Shown here in pieces: positions 35,530-47,050 of a stretch of DNA of 64,000 nt; within the stretch, counting starts at the first letter, position 1, and every line of letters begins with the position of its first letter. The position numbers and the translations under genes are program-made. The DNA lies in assembly GCA_973895155.1 (NCBI GenBank), contig OZ316893.1, positions 9,858,001 to 9,922,000 of the forward strand, in the 5' to 3' direction. The notes under the pieces are model-generated. The model did no database searches. It was not told where the DNA came from and saw only the letters and a program-made list of their open reading frames with translations. The DNA comes from Marsupella aquatica. Taxonomy: Eukaryota; Marchantiophyta.

Positions 35530-35913
35530 CTAGATGTGTTGATGTACAGTTAAACCTCCACTATTGCTTACTTCTGGTGTATGCTGCTCAGAAGAAGACA
35601 TATTAGTAGCAGCAAATTGCAAATAATGGCCATAAGCAAACCGTGAGAGTTTGCAGAATGCTACGACAAATCCATCACAGCAGTGCTCCACAGGAATGAA
35701 ACCAAGCAAAATTTGGTGACCTCGGCCAATGACAAGGCCAATGTAGTGAACAATCCTTGACTGATCAGGATATGGATTGGAATTACAATTAGTCAGCTCT
35801 TCTTCTTTGTTTTCTAACTCTGGGGGAAATGAGCATGACCAGGGAATTCTCTGAGAAATAGAAGTGCACAGGGAAAATGAAATTGGCTCATTCAGCTGCG
35901 CAAGACCGACCAT
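35530..35913 (-). CDS. unrecognised frame in CACTA cargo region
   Basis: Starts at an ATG at 35913 and is open for 127 codons. A good splice donor (GAA|GTAAGC) occurs after SSEQHTPE near 35573, so it may be a first exon of about 114 codons. It contains RIVHYIGLVIGRGHQILLGF and FCKLSRFAYGHYLQFAA, which look like a folded protein, but I know no family for it. Confidence 0.25.
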   Translation of the reverse strand: MVGLAQLNEPISFSLCTSISQRIPWSCSFPPELENKEEELTNCNSNPYPDQSRIVHYIGLVIGRGHQILLGFIPVEHCCDGFVVAFCKLSRFAYGHYLQFAATNMSSSEQHTPEVSNSGGLTVHQHI

Positions 35914-36901
35914 TGCAGCATACTTGGACAGTTGTTCCGCAATACACTAGTACGACAGGAACTCAAGGAAACATTTGTGGCAATGTCTTTGTGGTGCGTC
36001 CCATGGCTCCCTAAACCCAAAAAACCCCCCAGCTCAAGCCGATTCCCGCAGGTTTCGTGCTTGGCGAGGCCGTTTCCGCGGCTTAGCGGCATGGGACGCT
36101 GCTAACCTTCTACTACTACTATTAACATTTTACACACATATACTGGACAGATCCTTCATCGGGTCATGAGATACGTAGCCGGCCTAATATAGGCCTTCCC
36201 CTGTCTTCCCCTGTCTTCTTGTTAGGTATGTTTGGATTCCGCCGCCAGAATGATCCCCAATAGGCTTGGTTAAGCCGCTAAGACCTCTCTCAGCTCGACA
36301 CATCCAACTCTCACTCCCCTGCTTACTTTCCTTCCTTCTGTTGATGTGGGCACTCTTCACACAAGTTAATGCGACACACAAATAGCAAAATGACTCATTC
36401 TGACTGAGTCATACCATGCACTTGCCATACAAACAGTACATCTCATACACAAGTTCTGCGAACTAAGCCGTGAGGCCAACTCTATTCAGCTCTTAGGCAT
36501 GAGGAAACATGAATATACACAAGGGTCACTGTATGACTAACCGAGAGCTTCTCGTACTACTTGATCCCAGCCCGGCTGGTGCAAACTAAAAACTTGCTAA
36601 AGAAGAGGCCCTGAGCTCCCCGCTGCCCAGGTACTTATCCTGGTAGTGGATCCGCCATTCTTTGCATCGTAAGCCTAATCTACTTAACAGTAATCTACTT
36701 GCCCGAATCTACCTATGTACAGCAAGGCAGGAGCACAAGTGTTGCTCCTACCAGTGGGACCGCAATCCCACTAAGCTAAGTGTCAGGGCCGCTCCTGGTT
36801 CTGATCCTAATCCTAAACATGGAGATCCGCGCCCGCCCTGCCCACTCACGCCTCCTCCCTCCACGTCCGCCCTCCCTAAAAGGAACGGCGCCCTTGCACC
36901 G
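35914..36901. other. non-coding region between cargo frames
   Basis: No gene is seen. CTACTATTAACA (36116-36127) has its exact reverse complement at 40654-40665, on the other side of the large coding frame. It could mark the edge of a nested element. Confidence 0.35.
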
Positions 36902-39900
36902 TCACGACACCGGTGGTGGATCCTCAATGGACGCCCCCAACACTTCCTCCTCAGCCACTGCCGTTGGCCCGCCTACTGACAGATTACCTGCCCTTGACCG
37001 AGTCAACTCTCCATCGGCCTGACTGGGTCCACCTTCGGCTTCAGCCTCGACACCGGCCTCGGCAATACCCACGGCTTCGGCCTCAGCCACTCCCACGGCT
37101 TCGGCCTCCCGTTCCCCTAGGGTAGTTGGATCCTTAGCCGTGACCCTGTCTGGGGTCGGTGCTGGGTCTACCTCCTTGATCACCACGGCCTGTGAAGTCG
37201 TATTACTCCTTGACCCTGGAGGTTTCCGCTTCTTCTTCGTTGGTGGCTCGGCAGCTGGTCCCTTCCCCTTCCCACTTACTTCCGGCACTGGTGCAGTTGA
37301 CGCGGCTTGTCCTTCGGCAATTACCACCCCTGGTAACTGGTTTGTCCCAACGGGAGATGGACCTGCTGCAGCTAAGCATTTAAATACTGCGGCTTGTTTC
37401 TTCAGCCGCTCTGTTTGGTTGTCGGCCCGCCGCTGTAGGTTCTCCATCTTCCTCGTGATTTTCTCCAACTCCTCTTGGGTTTCATCCAGGTCCTTACGTG
37501 CCCCCTCCAGCTCGTTTTTGGCCTCCTCCTGCTCCCTGTGGGCTTCCTCCAATTCCTTCTTCAAGGTAGCCCTCTCCTCCTGGGTTGCTCTTAGCTCCTT
37601 GTCGAGCTCTGCAATGATGACAGACTCCATCTGGTTCATCTTGGCGTAAGTCTGTTCGAGCATCTCGTCCTTCTCCCTTAGGTCGGCCTTGAAGCTGGCC
37701 GTCAGGGACGCAAGCTCCTGCTGCAGCGCCATAATCCCTTGATAGGATTTCCCTAACTCGACCTCCTTCTGCTCAAGGGCTCCGCGGATTTTCTCGAGCT
37801 CCCCTTTCAACGCCCATTCCTTTCTTTGGGTCTCCGCCATGGCCCGGTTGTTGGCTGTTATGTGGGCCTCCTCTGTATTCTTCAGCTCTTGCTTCCACTT
37901 CTCCCTCTCTTTGATCGTGTCGGCCAACTCTTCCTGCGTCTGAGTCAGTTTATCCTTGATATTCTGATTATCAGCCTGCGCGGCGTCCAACTGCCCCTGC
38001 ATGATGTTCAGCTCATGTCGTTTAATCCGCAGTTCATCTTGGGCTTTCTTGGCCGCCCTTAGATTTTCAATCTCGGCTTCCATCCTCCTAAGCCGCCGAA
38101 TGACCTCGTCCTTCTTGCTTCTCTCTAAAGCCACCGCTTCTTCTAATTGGTGCTTCTCCAACTGCTCCCTATGGAAAAAGGGTCCTACCTCCAACTCCTC
38201 TCCAAAGATGCCGAGCGCAAGTTCCCCACACATCTCACCATACTCCATGGCTCTATTCTTAGCGTAGGTGGAGTAAGTAGAAGTGATCGGCATCGCCCAT
38301 CGTGGCCTCTGCTCCCAAGCCGTCCTGCGGATCTCTTCAATCGTGGCTAGAGGTTTGCTTCCTTTTTCGGCTAGCCGCCTGATGTCCTCCGGCCAATCTC
38401 CTCCTGGTAAATCCTTTTCCTTAGCCAGGGCGGCCTCTTCCTCCTGCTTGATTCGCTCCTGAAATTCCTGCACCGTCTGTTTTATGCCGTCGAAGCTCGG
38501 GGGAGCAACATCTGGTGGGGGAGACTCAGGGCTACTCTGCTGGTTGGGGTCCCCTCGCACTACCCTTGGAAGTGTGGGGACAAACCGGCCACAGGTCCTT
38601 ACTCCTGGAACGTGATGGTCCGACCCATAGCCGGAATTATCATGGCTGCAGTCCTCCACTGCCTCCTCTACCTCTTGGACGTCCGGCTTCTCCCTCTCCT
38701 CTTCGTCGGTAGGAGCTTCAGGCAATTCTGCCTCAGATTCGGAGCTTGAGGTTCCCACGTACATTCGAACACCTGGCTTGGATTCCGGCCTGATTCTCTC
38801 CTTGTCTCCAGCAAAGGGGTTTTCTCTTGTGAGCCGGTGTAGGCCTACCTCTGTAGTAGTGTCCTGCATTGTTGCCGTTGCCGTTGTTGTTGCCGATGCC
38901 GATTTCTTTTCTTTCTCCAGTAGTTTCAGCAGACTCTGCATGCCTGGTTGCTGCATCGGCAAGTCTTCCTTCCTGGGCCTAAACACCTGCTCGATCGTAG
39001 GACTAACAGGTGGTTGAGGCTTTTCAGCCAACGGCCTCGGCGTTGGAGCTTCCTCGGGTGCCCTTACCTGCAGGGGAAGTACCGGGGCAAAAGTCTGACT
39101 TCTGGCATACCGGCACAACAGCGGCATGTGATAGCCAAGCCGCGACACGCTCCCCATGCCGATTACCTGCTGCTCCTCCTTTAAGATCTTCTTCAATTGG
39201 TTGAGGAGGTACCCGTTGTAGTCCCGGCTTGGGTCTGGCCTTTCTGCCAGATAGACCTGTGCCTTGCCGATCTCTGCCCTCGGTAAGTTACAATGCATGG
39301 TCACCCGCAAGAAGTCGATCATCTCTCCTATGTGCGGGTTGGTGCAGGTGTTCCGGAAGAAGCCATTCTTCGTTGATGGCCCGGGGAACGACCGGAACTC
39401 CTTGTCAGGCAAGGTCTTCCTGGTATCAACTTTGGTCTTATTGCCCATCGGCAAGCCAAACACTTCGGCAATCACCTTGGGAGTAAGATAGAAATCCTTC
39501 CCATATATCCTCGTGCAATTGGTCTCGGGTTCCCATGACCCCACGAATTCTAATAGGTCTGACTCCGGTACCTCCGGCTTCAGCCATGGTAATCTTACAA
39601 AGGCCTCCAAGCCGGATCCGGCCATGAAGCCTTGGTACTTCTTGGTCTGCATGGCCGTAAAGCATGCATCCTCCTCCCGTGCAAAATGTAGTTGCACCTC
39701 CACCGGTAGGGTTGCCGCCCAGCCCTTCTAGGTGTCATCCCTGGTTGGAATGGCCTTGATGGGATCGACCTCCTCCTCTTCGGCTTCTCCCTGCCTCCTG
39801 CTCTGCTGCTCGGCTGGCTTCTTTGGTGCCGCCGACCTCGTTCTTTTTGCCGGGGTGGCTTCATCGTTGACGGCTCCCTTCCTCTTCATCTCTGCTGCCG

Positions 39901-40540
39901 TGGAGGTTTCTCCTAGCACCGTTGCCTGGGTCCACCTTTCCGTGCTACCCTTTAATTCCCAGTGTATGTCGTTGCAGTTCTTGATGGCCTCTCGGATGCC
40001 GACGACGCTGTCTTTGCAAAACAGAAGATCGTCGAGTTGATTGGAAGTAGGCGTCCACAGGAACTCGTCCTTGATGAGTTCGCCTCCTAAGAAAGCCGTC
40101 TTCTGCAGCTCCCACAATCGAGCGAGCTCCTGCCGTTCTCGAGCTGCCCTTTCTGACTCCTCGTCCTCGTAAGTCTTGATGTACTCAGTTGCCCGTTCGA
40201 ACAGGCATCCCCAGAAATGTGCCGCTTGATTGACGTTGCTCATACCCTCCTTAGGTCGATCGTCGGTATCTACTCTCTCCCCGAGTGCTTGCCTAAGCAG
40301 CTGACAGTAGTTGGCCTCCCGTAGTCGTCTGCCTAGTTCGTGCTCGCAAATGAGCCACCATCTCCTGCAAGCGCTCCTTACCCCTCTCCTCTGCCGGTCC
40401 TTCTTCCCGTTGATCCTTCCTAGCCGCCGACGCTTAACGCGCCCTAACCCTAATCGGGTTTTCACCCTCAACCTTACCTCCGGCCTCTGCCCGGGTTCCA
40501 TGGTTGCCCCTAATTGTTTATATTTTCCTTGTTTTGTCAC
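36902..40540 (-). pseudogene. large transposon-type frame with coiled coil, one in-frame TAG
   Basis: From an ATG at 40540 the frame runs 270 codons to a TAG (39730-39728), then on in the same frame through KGWAATLP and 933 more codons to 36902, about 1,212 codons with one stop. The first part is basic, then FWGCLFERATEYIKTYEDEE and FLWTPTSNQLDDLLFCKD. After the TAG comes a region reminiscent of plant transposon or gag-like proteins (PWLKPEVPESDLLEFVGSW, FYLTPKVIAEVFGLPMGN, SRLGYHMPLLCRYA). Next come an acidic low-complexity region, a coiled coil of about 250 residues rich in Glu, Lys and Leu, and a Lys-rich patch (PPTKKKRKPPG). No RT, integrase or transposase domain is seen. A decayed relative lies at 63557-64000, so it is a repeat family. 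The TAG could be a single mutation or a readthrough codon. Confidence 0.6.
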
Positions 40541-43439
40541 TATACTAAGGTGTTCCTAGGGTGCCTTCCTGCTTTACCCACTTAACCGGCCGAGTGATTC
40601 CTGTCTAGGCATCACAGTCTTCACAGGAAAAGAAGAATCGCTAAGTACAGTATTGTTAATAGTAGTTTCGTTCTAATTCTGAAATCTACACATAGGATGG
40701 AAACCCAGGACATTTCTCATGAAAATTGAAGATCCATTCAACAACTCCATGATAGCCTATTCCGCATTGTGTCCGTCCCATGCAAGCGAGGGGTGTTCAG
40801 CCGAGCTTAGTCTAACCACGAATGATTGTTCTGGAAGCAATTGCGACAATGTTTTGGTAATTTTCTCCTACCCAACTCAATAGCTCACAAACATGGCATT
40901 GGACCCATTAACAAATTATACTTGCCATCATTCTCAACTGTATTACATGGCCCACACTACTGATGTCCCTGACTCTTAAGGGAAACTCATCTCCTGGGCC
41001 AGCAACATCTCAGATTCTACAAAAATGAGAAACTATGAAGACTTATTGAAGTCATATCCTGTGATTGTAGCATGTATGATTCACTGGGACTGCAAGCAGT
41101 TCTAGATCCTGCTGCACTTTATATACAGCAGCAACCTGAGCTCCATGAACTTGTTTTTAATAGACGTGCGTTTGACCACGGCTACAACTCCAAAACAATC
41201 AGTCATCCAATCAAATCATAACGAAACCCACCCGCAAGCTGAATGTAGAGGATAGAGACAGAGAAAATCACCGGGGCAGTGAAGTCGGATCACAGGGTGC
41301 GAAACTAGTACTCAACAGGGTAAGACCGATCACAGCATACAAAGCACGGAGCTAGACCACCAAAACTCCAGCAAGACAGTGTCGTGTCCATTTATTTGTA
41401 GGGAATGAAGTCGGATCACAGAGTGTAAAACTAGTACTCAGTAGGGTAAGACAGATCACAACAAACGAAGCTAACACAACAAAGCACATAGAGGAGCAAA
41501 ACTCCAGCAAGACATAAATCAGACCTCGCAGCCTTTTGACTAGCAAAGGGAGATAGTCTACGCTTTCCATTGCTGGTCACAGCGCGACGGGCAATCAGGA
41601 TGATGCCATGCCGAGTAGAAGAACAACAAAGCATTCTATAAAAAGCACTGAGGTTGGCGTTATAGTAAAAGTGGTAGTACTTCTAGTAGCGCGACCAACT
41701 CGCTAAGTGACAGTCCGGAGTAGCTTACCTTCGAGAAGAAAGCCATAGCAGTTTAGCAGAAATCCCCAACAAAATCCCCACTCTGAAGATGGTAAGCTTG
41801 CAGCTGCTCCCCCGAGTGCTCCCCTCAACCTCGCCACTTCTATTCTGAGCAGCGCAGGTCCTCTCCACCCTCTCACCTTGCACCTCCTGAACAGGTGACC
41901 AGCACTATCCACTCCCACCGCAACTGTGGACGGTCCCTAAAAAAATGCAGATGACAGCGACCAATAGACAAAGGATTACATGCGTAGACCTGGCAGAAAT
42001 CTTCAGTGCAATGCATGACTAAGCTGACCAGTATTTCTCAATAGGGTACCAAAAGCCACAAACAATACAAAAGGCAGTGACAAGCACAGGCGGTGGCAAC
42101 TAGCAAAGGCAGTGGCAAGCAAGCAATCAATGATGATAGCGGCAATCGGCAATGGCGATGGAAGGCAGCAATAGGAATCACCTGAATGAAGTACCAATCC
42201 GCAGCGGGAGGGAATGTCAACCTTCTTGTCAATTGCAGACCACCTCCGACCTCAAGGTCTCCCTCACGTCAACACCTAAAATGTAAGTGATGACCCAATG
42301 TATCCTCCCTGATCGCAGCTCGTCCCCGCCCGCAGCTCGTCCCCACCCGCAGCTTCTCCCTGCATTGAGGTCCTCCTCGACCATAGCTCTTGCAGCTGCT
42401 AGGCCCAGCCTTTGATGGCCTTCTGTAATGTTTGCAGACAATGTCGCCTCCCTTCAAGCAACTTGCCTTCCGTAGCAGTAGAAATCACCTATGCTCGAGC
42501 AACTTGAATGAAGTCACAACAATGGGAGCAGGCGGCGACGGGACTGTCAGCTCTCAAGCGCAACCTTCACAGCTCACTAACATTGCAGGACTGTAAAAAA
42601 TGACCGGTTCACGTTGTTACCGTAGCATCCCTGGCACACCAAATCCTTTGTCTCTAATTCCACCAACCAAGCGCTCGATGGTTGACAATGCGCAGCTGAG
42701 CTAGGAGAAGAACTGAATGATTGTGGCTGCTCTTCTCTGCAATCCAAGCACCCGGCTGGCAGCTCCGCAAACCCTGATCGTAGCTGCAATCTCTACTCCG
42801 TTGATTGAAGAGCCTCCCTCTTCAAAGCTTGGTTGACCTAGCTCTACAATTGACGGAGCTTGTCATCCTCTGCATCAAAAACCCTCCACCACCCGACCTT
42901 CCGCGTACTTCAGGAAGCTCCTTACCACCAAGCGCTTCTCAGGGATGCCTCGCAACAATGTCCTTACCACCTAACGACTCTCAAGGCTCTCCCAAACCAA
43001 TGCAAACCCCTTGCAATCTAATACACTGTGTCCAAACAGAGGCAGAACTGTCAAAAGCGCTCGCAGTAGTGGACGCAGCAATGTGAAGTGAATGAGCTCC
43101 GACCTTCCCTCGCAAAATGCTTACCCTAAACTCTGCTCGTATGCTAAACTCACAAACATTCCGCAGGTCGTTCTGTCGCAAAGCACAAATGATGGGGCCC
43201 AAACGCATGGGGCGCGGACACTCGATACTTCCCTTCACAAAAACCCAGTTTCATACGATGACCAAAGCATACTCACCCTAACCCAAGACTTAGTGCAAAC
43301 AGGACCCTAAACGCTAATCCAGGGCCCGTTTCCGTTGAGTTGAGCCGTTAGGCTTGATAAGTCATGGCCAGAGTCTTGATGTAGGGGAACAATGTGGACT
43401 TAATTAGGCAACAAATGAGTACATTTGGGTGAGGGTAAA
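40541..43439. other. non-coding right arm of the CACTA element
   Basis: About 2.9 kb with no recognised gene. It contains a 126-bp duplication (41281-41520) and Pro/Ser-codon-rich stretches near 42.3 and 42.9 kb without a domain. Confidence 0.4.
41281..41520. repeat. 126-bp tandem duplication
   Basis: Two copies of a block starting GAAGTCGGATCACAG (41281 and 41407) and containing ACTAGTACTCA and AACTCCAGCAAGACA. Confidence 0.8.
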
Positions 43440-44130
43440 GGATAACTTTAAATAAATCCCTTTGGCGACAAAGATGAGGCCACTTAATCAGTTGTGCCCC
43501 ACCCTAACCCCCCCCCCCCCCCTCCGGGGCCCCCTCATGGAATTACCTCTATCAAAAGTACCCTAAGTTATGAAAAGTACCCGTTACATGGACCTGTTTT
43601 GAGAGTTGAAAGATAATCAGAAGTAAAGGGACCATGGAGAAGAGGGGGCCAATGTAATTAAGTCAAGCATCACTCATTCAAAATCCACATGGACATAGTT
43701 GGGTACTATATGAGACACCAGGGGACAAGACATTTTTGAAGGGTTGGCATATTTACCCTCATCCCTAAACTTGGATGTTGTGCACATAACATCCACTCTC
43801 CTACCCCAAGTACAAAACAACTCCTAACAACTTAGGCCCAATGTAGTCACTTGTGCCCAACCATGTTCATTAAGAGCCTAAATGTTTTCATTTCACCCAC
43901 ATTGCATGTTGTTGGGGGTTCCATGGTCTGTTATTATAATGTAACTCCTCATGTGAACTTTGTGAAATTTAGTATTTAAGGGACCATGGAGAAAGTAGGC
44001 CAATGGAGTAATTGGAACCATGAACCTTTTTGGTCACAAATAAGGCCATCTAATGAGTTATGCCCCTTGCTATCACCATCTTTATAGAATTAACCCTCTT
44101 CAACATAAGTGATCATTACCCATGTAGTGC
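43440..44130. repeat. long degenerate direct repeat near CACTA right end
   Basis: Phrases recur in the same order about 350-560 bp apart, such as GGGACCATGGAGAA (about 43628 and 43980) and AGGCCA followed by GAGTTATGCCCC or CAGTTGTGCCCC (about 43475 and 44043). A C run lies at 43511-43521. It is probably part of the subterminal region. Confidence 0.5.
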
Positions 44131-44149
44131 TAGACTATTCACCGTTCAC

Positions 44150-44323
44150 AAAGTAGCAAGGACCCTTCTCATAGTCATTTAGAGAACCATATAACACTAA
44201 TAGTCTTTTGTAGTTTTCAACAAAACCGGCACAATGAGAGCGAGTCGTTTCAAGTATGGAAAAAGGACTTAGTGGGCTTAGTCCTATAAGGTATGGTCTA
44301 AATGGCCCCGGTTTCTACTAGTG
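44150..44323 (-). repeat. CACTA right TIR and subterminal repeats
   Basis: Ends with the reverse complement of the left TIR. Contains GAGTCGTTTCAAG and AAGGACTTAGTGGGCTTAGT-like words matching the left side. Confidence 0.85.
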
Positions 44324-46783
44324 CTGGCTCCTCTCCCCACCCCATTCCCTCTCCACCCATTCATCATCCTCCTCCGTCCTCCTCGTCCATATCTGTTCCA
44401 CCCCCACCTCCTGTCCAGTCTTTCCCTGCTCCCTCCTCGGATGAGCGTCCCCTGCATACTTGTCCTGACTGTGGATGGGTTGGCATCTCCCTCCCTCATC
44501 ATCGCGGGCGGGGCCGGTGCCATCGTCGCCAGCAAGCACAATCCCAGCCTCAGCCCCCTATTCACCCGGTTAGCTCTACCCCTCCCTCCTTGGAGGCTCC
44601 CGAGCAAGCATGGAGTTGGGTTCGCACTCTAGACCCCGTTCCAGCCTACCATCCAGGGTACATTAGACCTCGCCTTTATAACCACATTCCTCTGGCGCTG
44701 CGCCCTTTAGTTCGATCCTCCTTGTTGCAACTCATGCAGCTTATCTTGGCGCATCCTATGGAGGTCTCCTACTGGTCTTTACTTAATCTTTTTCCACAGT
44801 GGTCTCTTACCCTCCCTAGTCATGGTGGTCGTGTGGGTCACCGTGAGATTGCCTCTCGTATCCATCATTTTTTGCGGGGAGATTGGGAGCAGCTTCAGGA
44901 AGAGTACTTTCTTTGCGCCCGGTCTTTTACCGCCCGTGCTTTGTCTGACCCAGCCCGCCACTCTCATCCCCCTGAGCATAGACGTCTTCGTCGCTCTTGT
45001 CGTTTAGCCCAGGCTGGGGAATATCGTCGGGCTGTCCAGGCCCTTTCTCCCACCACACCAGCCCCCCCTGGCGAGGTCACCTCGTCGGCCCTTCAGGATC
45101 TCCATCCGTAGCCCCATGATCAGCTCCCTTTGTTCGTAGAGGATTTTGAGCCTGAGGAGGATCTTCAGTTTAGTAGGGACCACTTCACCTATGCCTTCCT
45201 CCATGCCCCACGTTGCGCTGCTGGTGGCCCCTCCGGCTATGTCTTTGACCATTTTTGGGATTTATTCCCCCCTGAGGATCCTCAGTTTGGTTTTCCAGTT
45301 TTCTTCTCCTTTTGCCAATGTATTGCAGCCGGTCGTTTGCCTCCTCCCGTCTCTCGGCTCTTGAGTGCTTCTCGTTTATTGGCCATGGCTAAGTCTTCAC
45401 CGGGTGTTCGGCCAATTGCTATTGGGGAGGATTTTCTTCGACTTTTGTCTTGCACACTTTCCTCGCAGTTTTGCTCTGCACTATCGGATCATCTCTCTCC
45501 ACATCAGTTTGCAGTTGGCATTCCTGGCGGTTGTGAGACAGTTATTGCGGGTATTCGAGCTACCTTGGACCTCCACCCTGATTGGGTTGTCCTCCAGGTT
45601 GATGTCTCTAACGCTTTTAATACGGTTTCTCGGGCAGCCATTTTTCGTGCTTTGAGGGCGGCGGATCCAGACATCCAGTCCCTGATCCCCTTTGTCCGTT
45701 GTTTTTATGGACTCGAGGCCCCACTCTTCTATAGTCATCACTCCTCTACAGGTGTGTATACCACTCTTTCCTCTGCAGAAGGTACTCGTCAGGGTGACCC
45801 TTTGGGTGGGCCTCTTTTTGCCATTGCCCATTTTACAGCTTTACGGGAAGCCGCCATGGCCCACCCCCTGTGTATCTTCCCCTCCCTTTCAGATGACACT
45901 CACATCATTGGTCCTCCTGCCGCGGTTACTTCTGCCCTCGCCACTCTTTCCACCCATTTGATGGGCCTCGGTTTACGAGTTCAGCCTGTGAAGAGTCGTG
46001 CATGGAGTCCAGCTGGGTTACCCTCTGATCTTGCGCTTCCCCCAGGGTTCTTACGTCCATCCGATGGTCTTCGGGTCCTTGGCTCCCCAGTCGGTACCGC
46101 CTCCTTTTGCTCCTCTTTCATCGCTGACTCTCTACGGGCTGCCTTAGCCTCTACTCCTATGCTCCCTAAGTTAGCAGTTTCTCAGGCAGCATTTGGGATG
46201 TTGTTGAGGTGCATCCACCCTCGTGCGTCTTATCTGGCTAGGACGCATCCCCCTACCGAGGACAAATGGAGACAAAGAGTCTGGCTCTTTGGTATGCGTG
46301 CGGCGGGAGGTGGTACTCGAGTTACCTGGTCCTCCATCACAGCGGTTATGGGTGGATCTTACCATGGTCCGTGAGGGTCAACGTACATTGGCAGATGTAG
46401 TGGTGGCAAACCCATTGCGCCAAGACATCATTGGGACAGCGGCAACAACGGCAGGGGCAGCAGCGTCATGTGCTTCATTCGACAGCTTCCTCCCCCTTGC
46501 TCTGGAGCTATTTGGGCGTCTTCATCCTCAGTTTGATGGGCTTCTTCGGCAAGCTGCCCGGGATGTTCATGGCCGCATGGGTCCCACCGGACCCCCGCTT
46601 TCTATTTTGACCACGCACTTTTGCCAACGCATTTCAGTCACCTTGCAGCGTGCTCAAGCTCGGGCCATCTATCGTCGATCTCTTACAGTGGGTGCTAGTG
46701 TGCCTCCGCAGCGGCTAGCTCCCCTAGAGGATGTTCCAATCCCACTTGCCGATCTAGTTTTGACCCTTGATGTGGACCAGTAG
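44324..46783 (+). pseudogene. non-LTR reverse transcriptase with N-terminal zinc finger
   Basis: After the CACTA end the frame carries a Pro/Ser-rich leader, a C2H2-like motif (CPDCGWVGISLPHH, from 44461), an alpha-helical stretch, then a reverse transcriptase: VRPIAIGEDFLRLL, HQFAVGIPGGCETV, LQVDVSNAFNTVSR, EGTRQGDPLGGPLF, and LSDDTHIIG at the catalytic motif, where Leu-Ser replaces the usual Tyr-x before DD. A TAG (45109-45111) interrupts the frame and a shift near 46300-46340 moves the C-terminal part (RTLADVVVANPL, FDSFLPLALELFGR) to another frame, ending at 46783. The C-terminal part resembles the tail found behind such RTs and may be endonuclease-like, but I cannot show it. Lack of an upstream APE endonuclease and an N-terminal finger recalls R2-type organisation. 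Confidence 0.75.
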
Positions 46784-47050
46784 CTTTTTGCCACATTCGC
46801 TAGGAATGATGAGGACCTTGGTCCGCTTGGGTTAGTTTTAGTCTCTCTTTCTTGGTTTTTAGGGGTTCCCTATTGCTCATTTCTTACTTTTAGTTCCTCT
46901 TTCTTGGTGTTTAGTGGTTCCCTTTTGCTCACTTCTTTTTCGATTGGTTTTGTCCACTTGGGCCCTCTTTTGTTTGTTCATTTGTACTCTGATTGGTCCC
47001 TTTGTATATAAAAAGTGTGTATATTTTTCTTTAATAGATGAAGAAAAAGT
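46784..47050 (+). other. 3' untranslated region of the non-LTR element
   Basis: T-rich non-coding tail after the stop at 46781-46783. It matches the inverted fragment at 48080-48262 (shared words GCTAGGAA, TTTCTTGGTT, GGTTCC). A short run TTTAATAGATGAAGAAAAAG marks the probable end. Confidence 0.55.

Larger units (their letters stand above)
23117..44326 (-). mobile_element. 21.2-kb CACTA (En/Spm) transposon with cargo genes
   Basis: The termini are CACTAGTAGAAACCGGGG at 23120 and its reverse complement ending at 44323, continuing to an ATTTAGACC match, about 28 bp in all. Flanking 3-bp sequences are CTA (23117-23119) and CTG (44324-44326), a CACTA-type duplication with one mismatch. Both subterminal zones repeat AGTCCT-TATA and GAGTCGTTT-like words. 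The element encodes a TNP2-type transposase and a Transposase_24-type partner, and also PHD-finger, tandem-BRCT and F-box-like proteins, all on the minus strand. It sits inside a non-LTR retroelement, so it is the younger insertion. The transposase in this copy is broken. Confidence 0.93.
22431..47050 (+). mobile_element. non-LTR retroelement (zinc finger + RT), split by CACTA
   Basis: Two plus-strand pieces, about 22431-23119 and 44324-47050, belong to one element interrupted by the 21.2-kb CACTA insertion. The left piece holds the 5' region and the start of a Pro/Ser-rich protein. The right piece holds the rest of that protein, a C2H2-like motif, the reverse transcriptase, a C-terminal domain and a 3' untranslated region. 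The 5' boundary is a composition-based guess. The 3' boundary is set near the end of homology with a second fragment at 48080-48262. Confidence 0.65.

Noticed and set aside
37140-39491. Many plus-strand frames of 60-170 codons
   Set aside because: Antisense shadows of the 933-codon minus-strand frame.
35940-41000. LTRs flanking the large coding frame
   Set aside because: I compared both flanks and saw no direct repeat, only the 12-bp inverted repeat.
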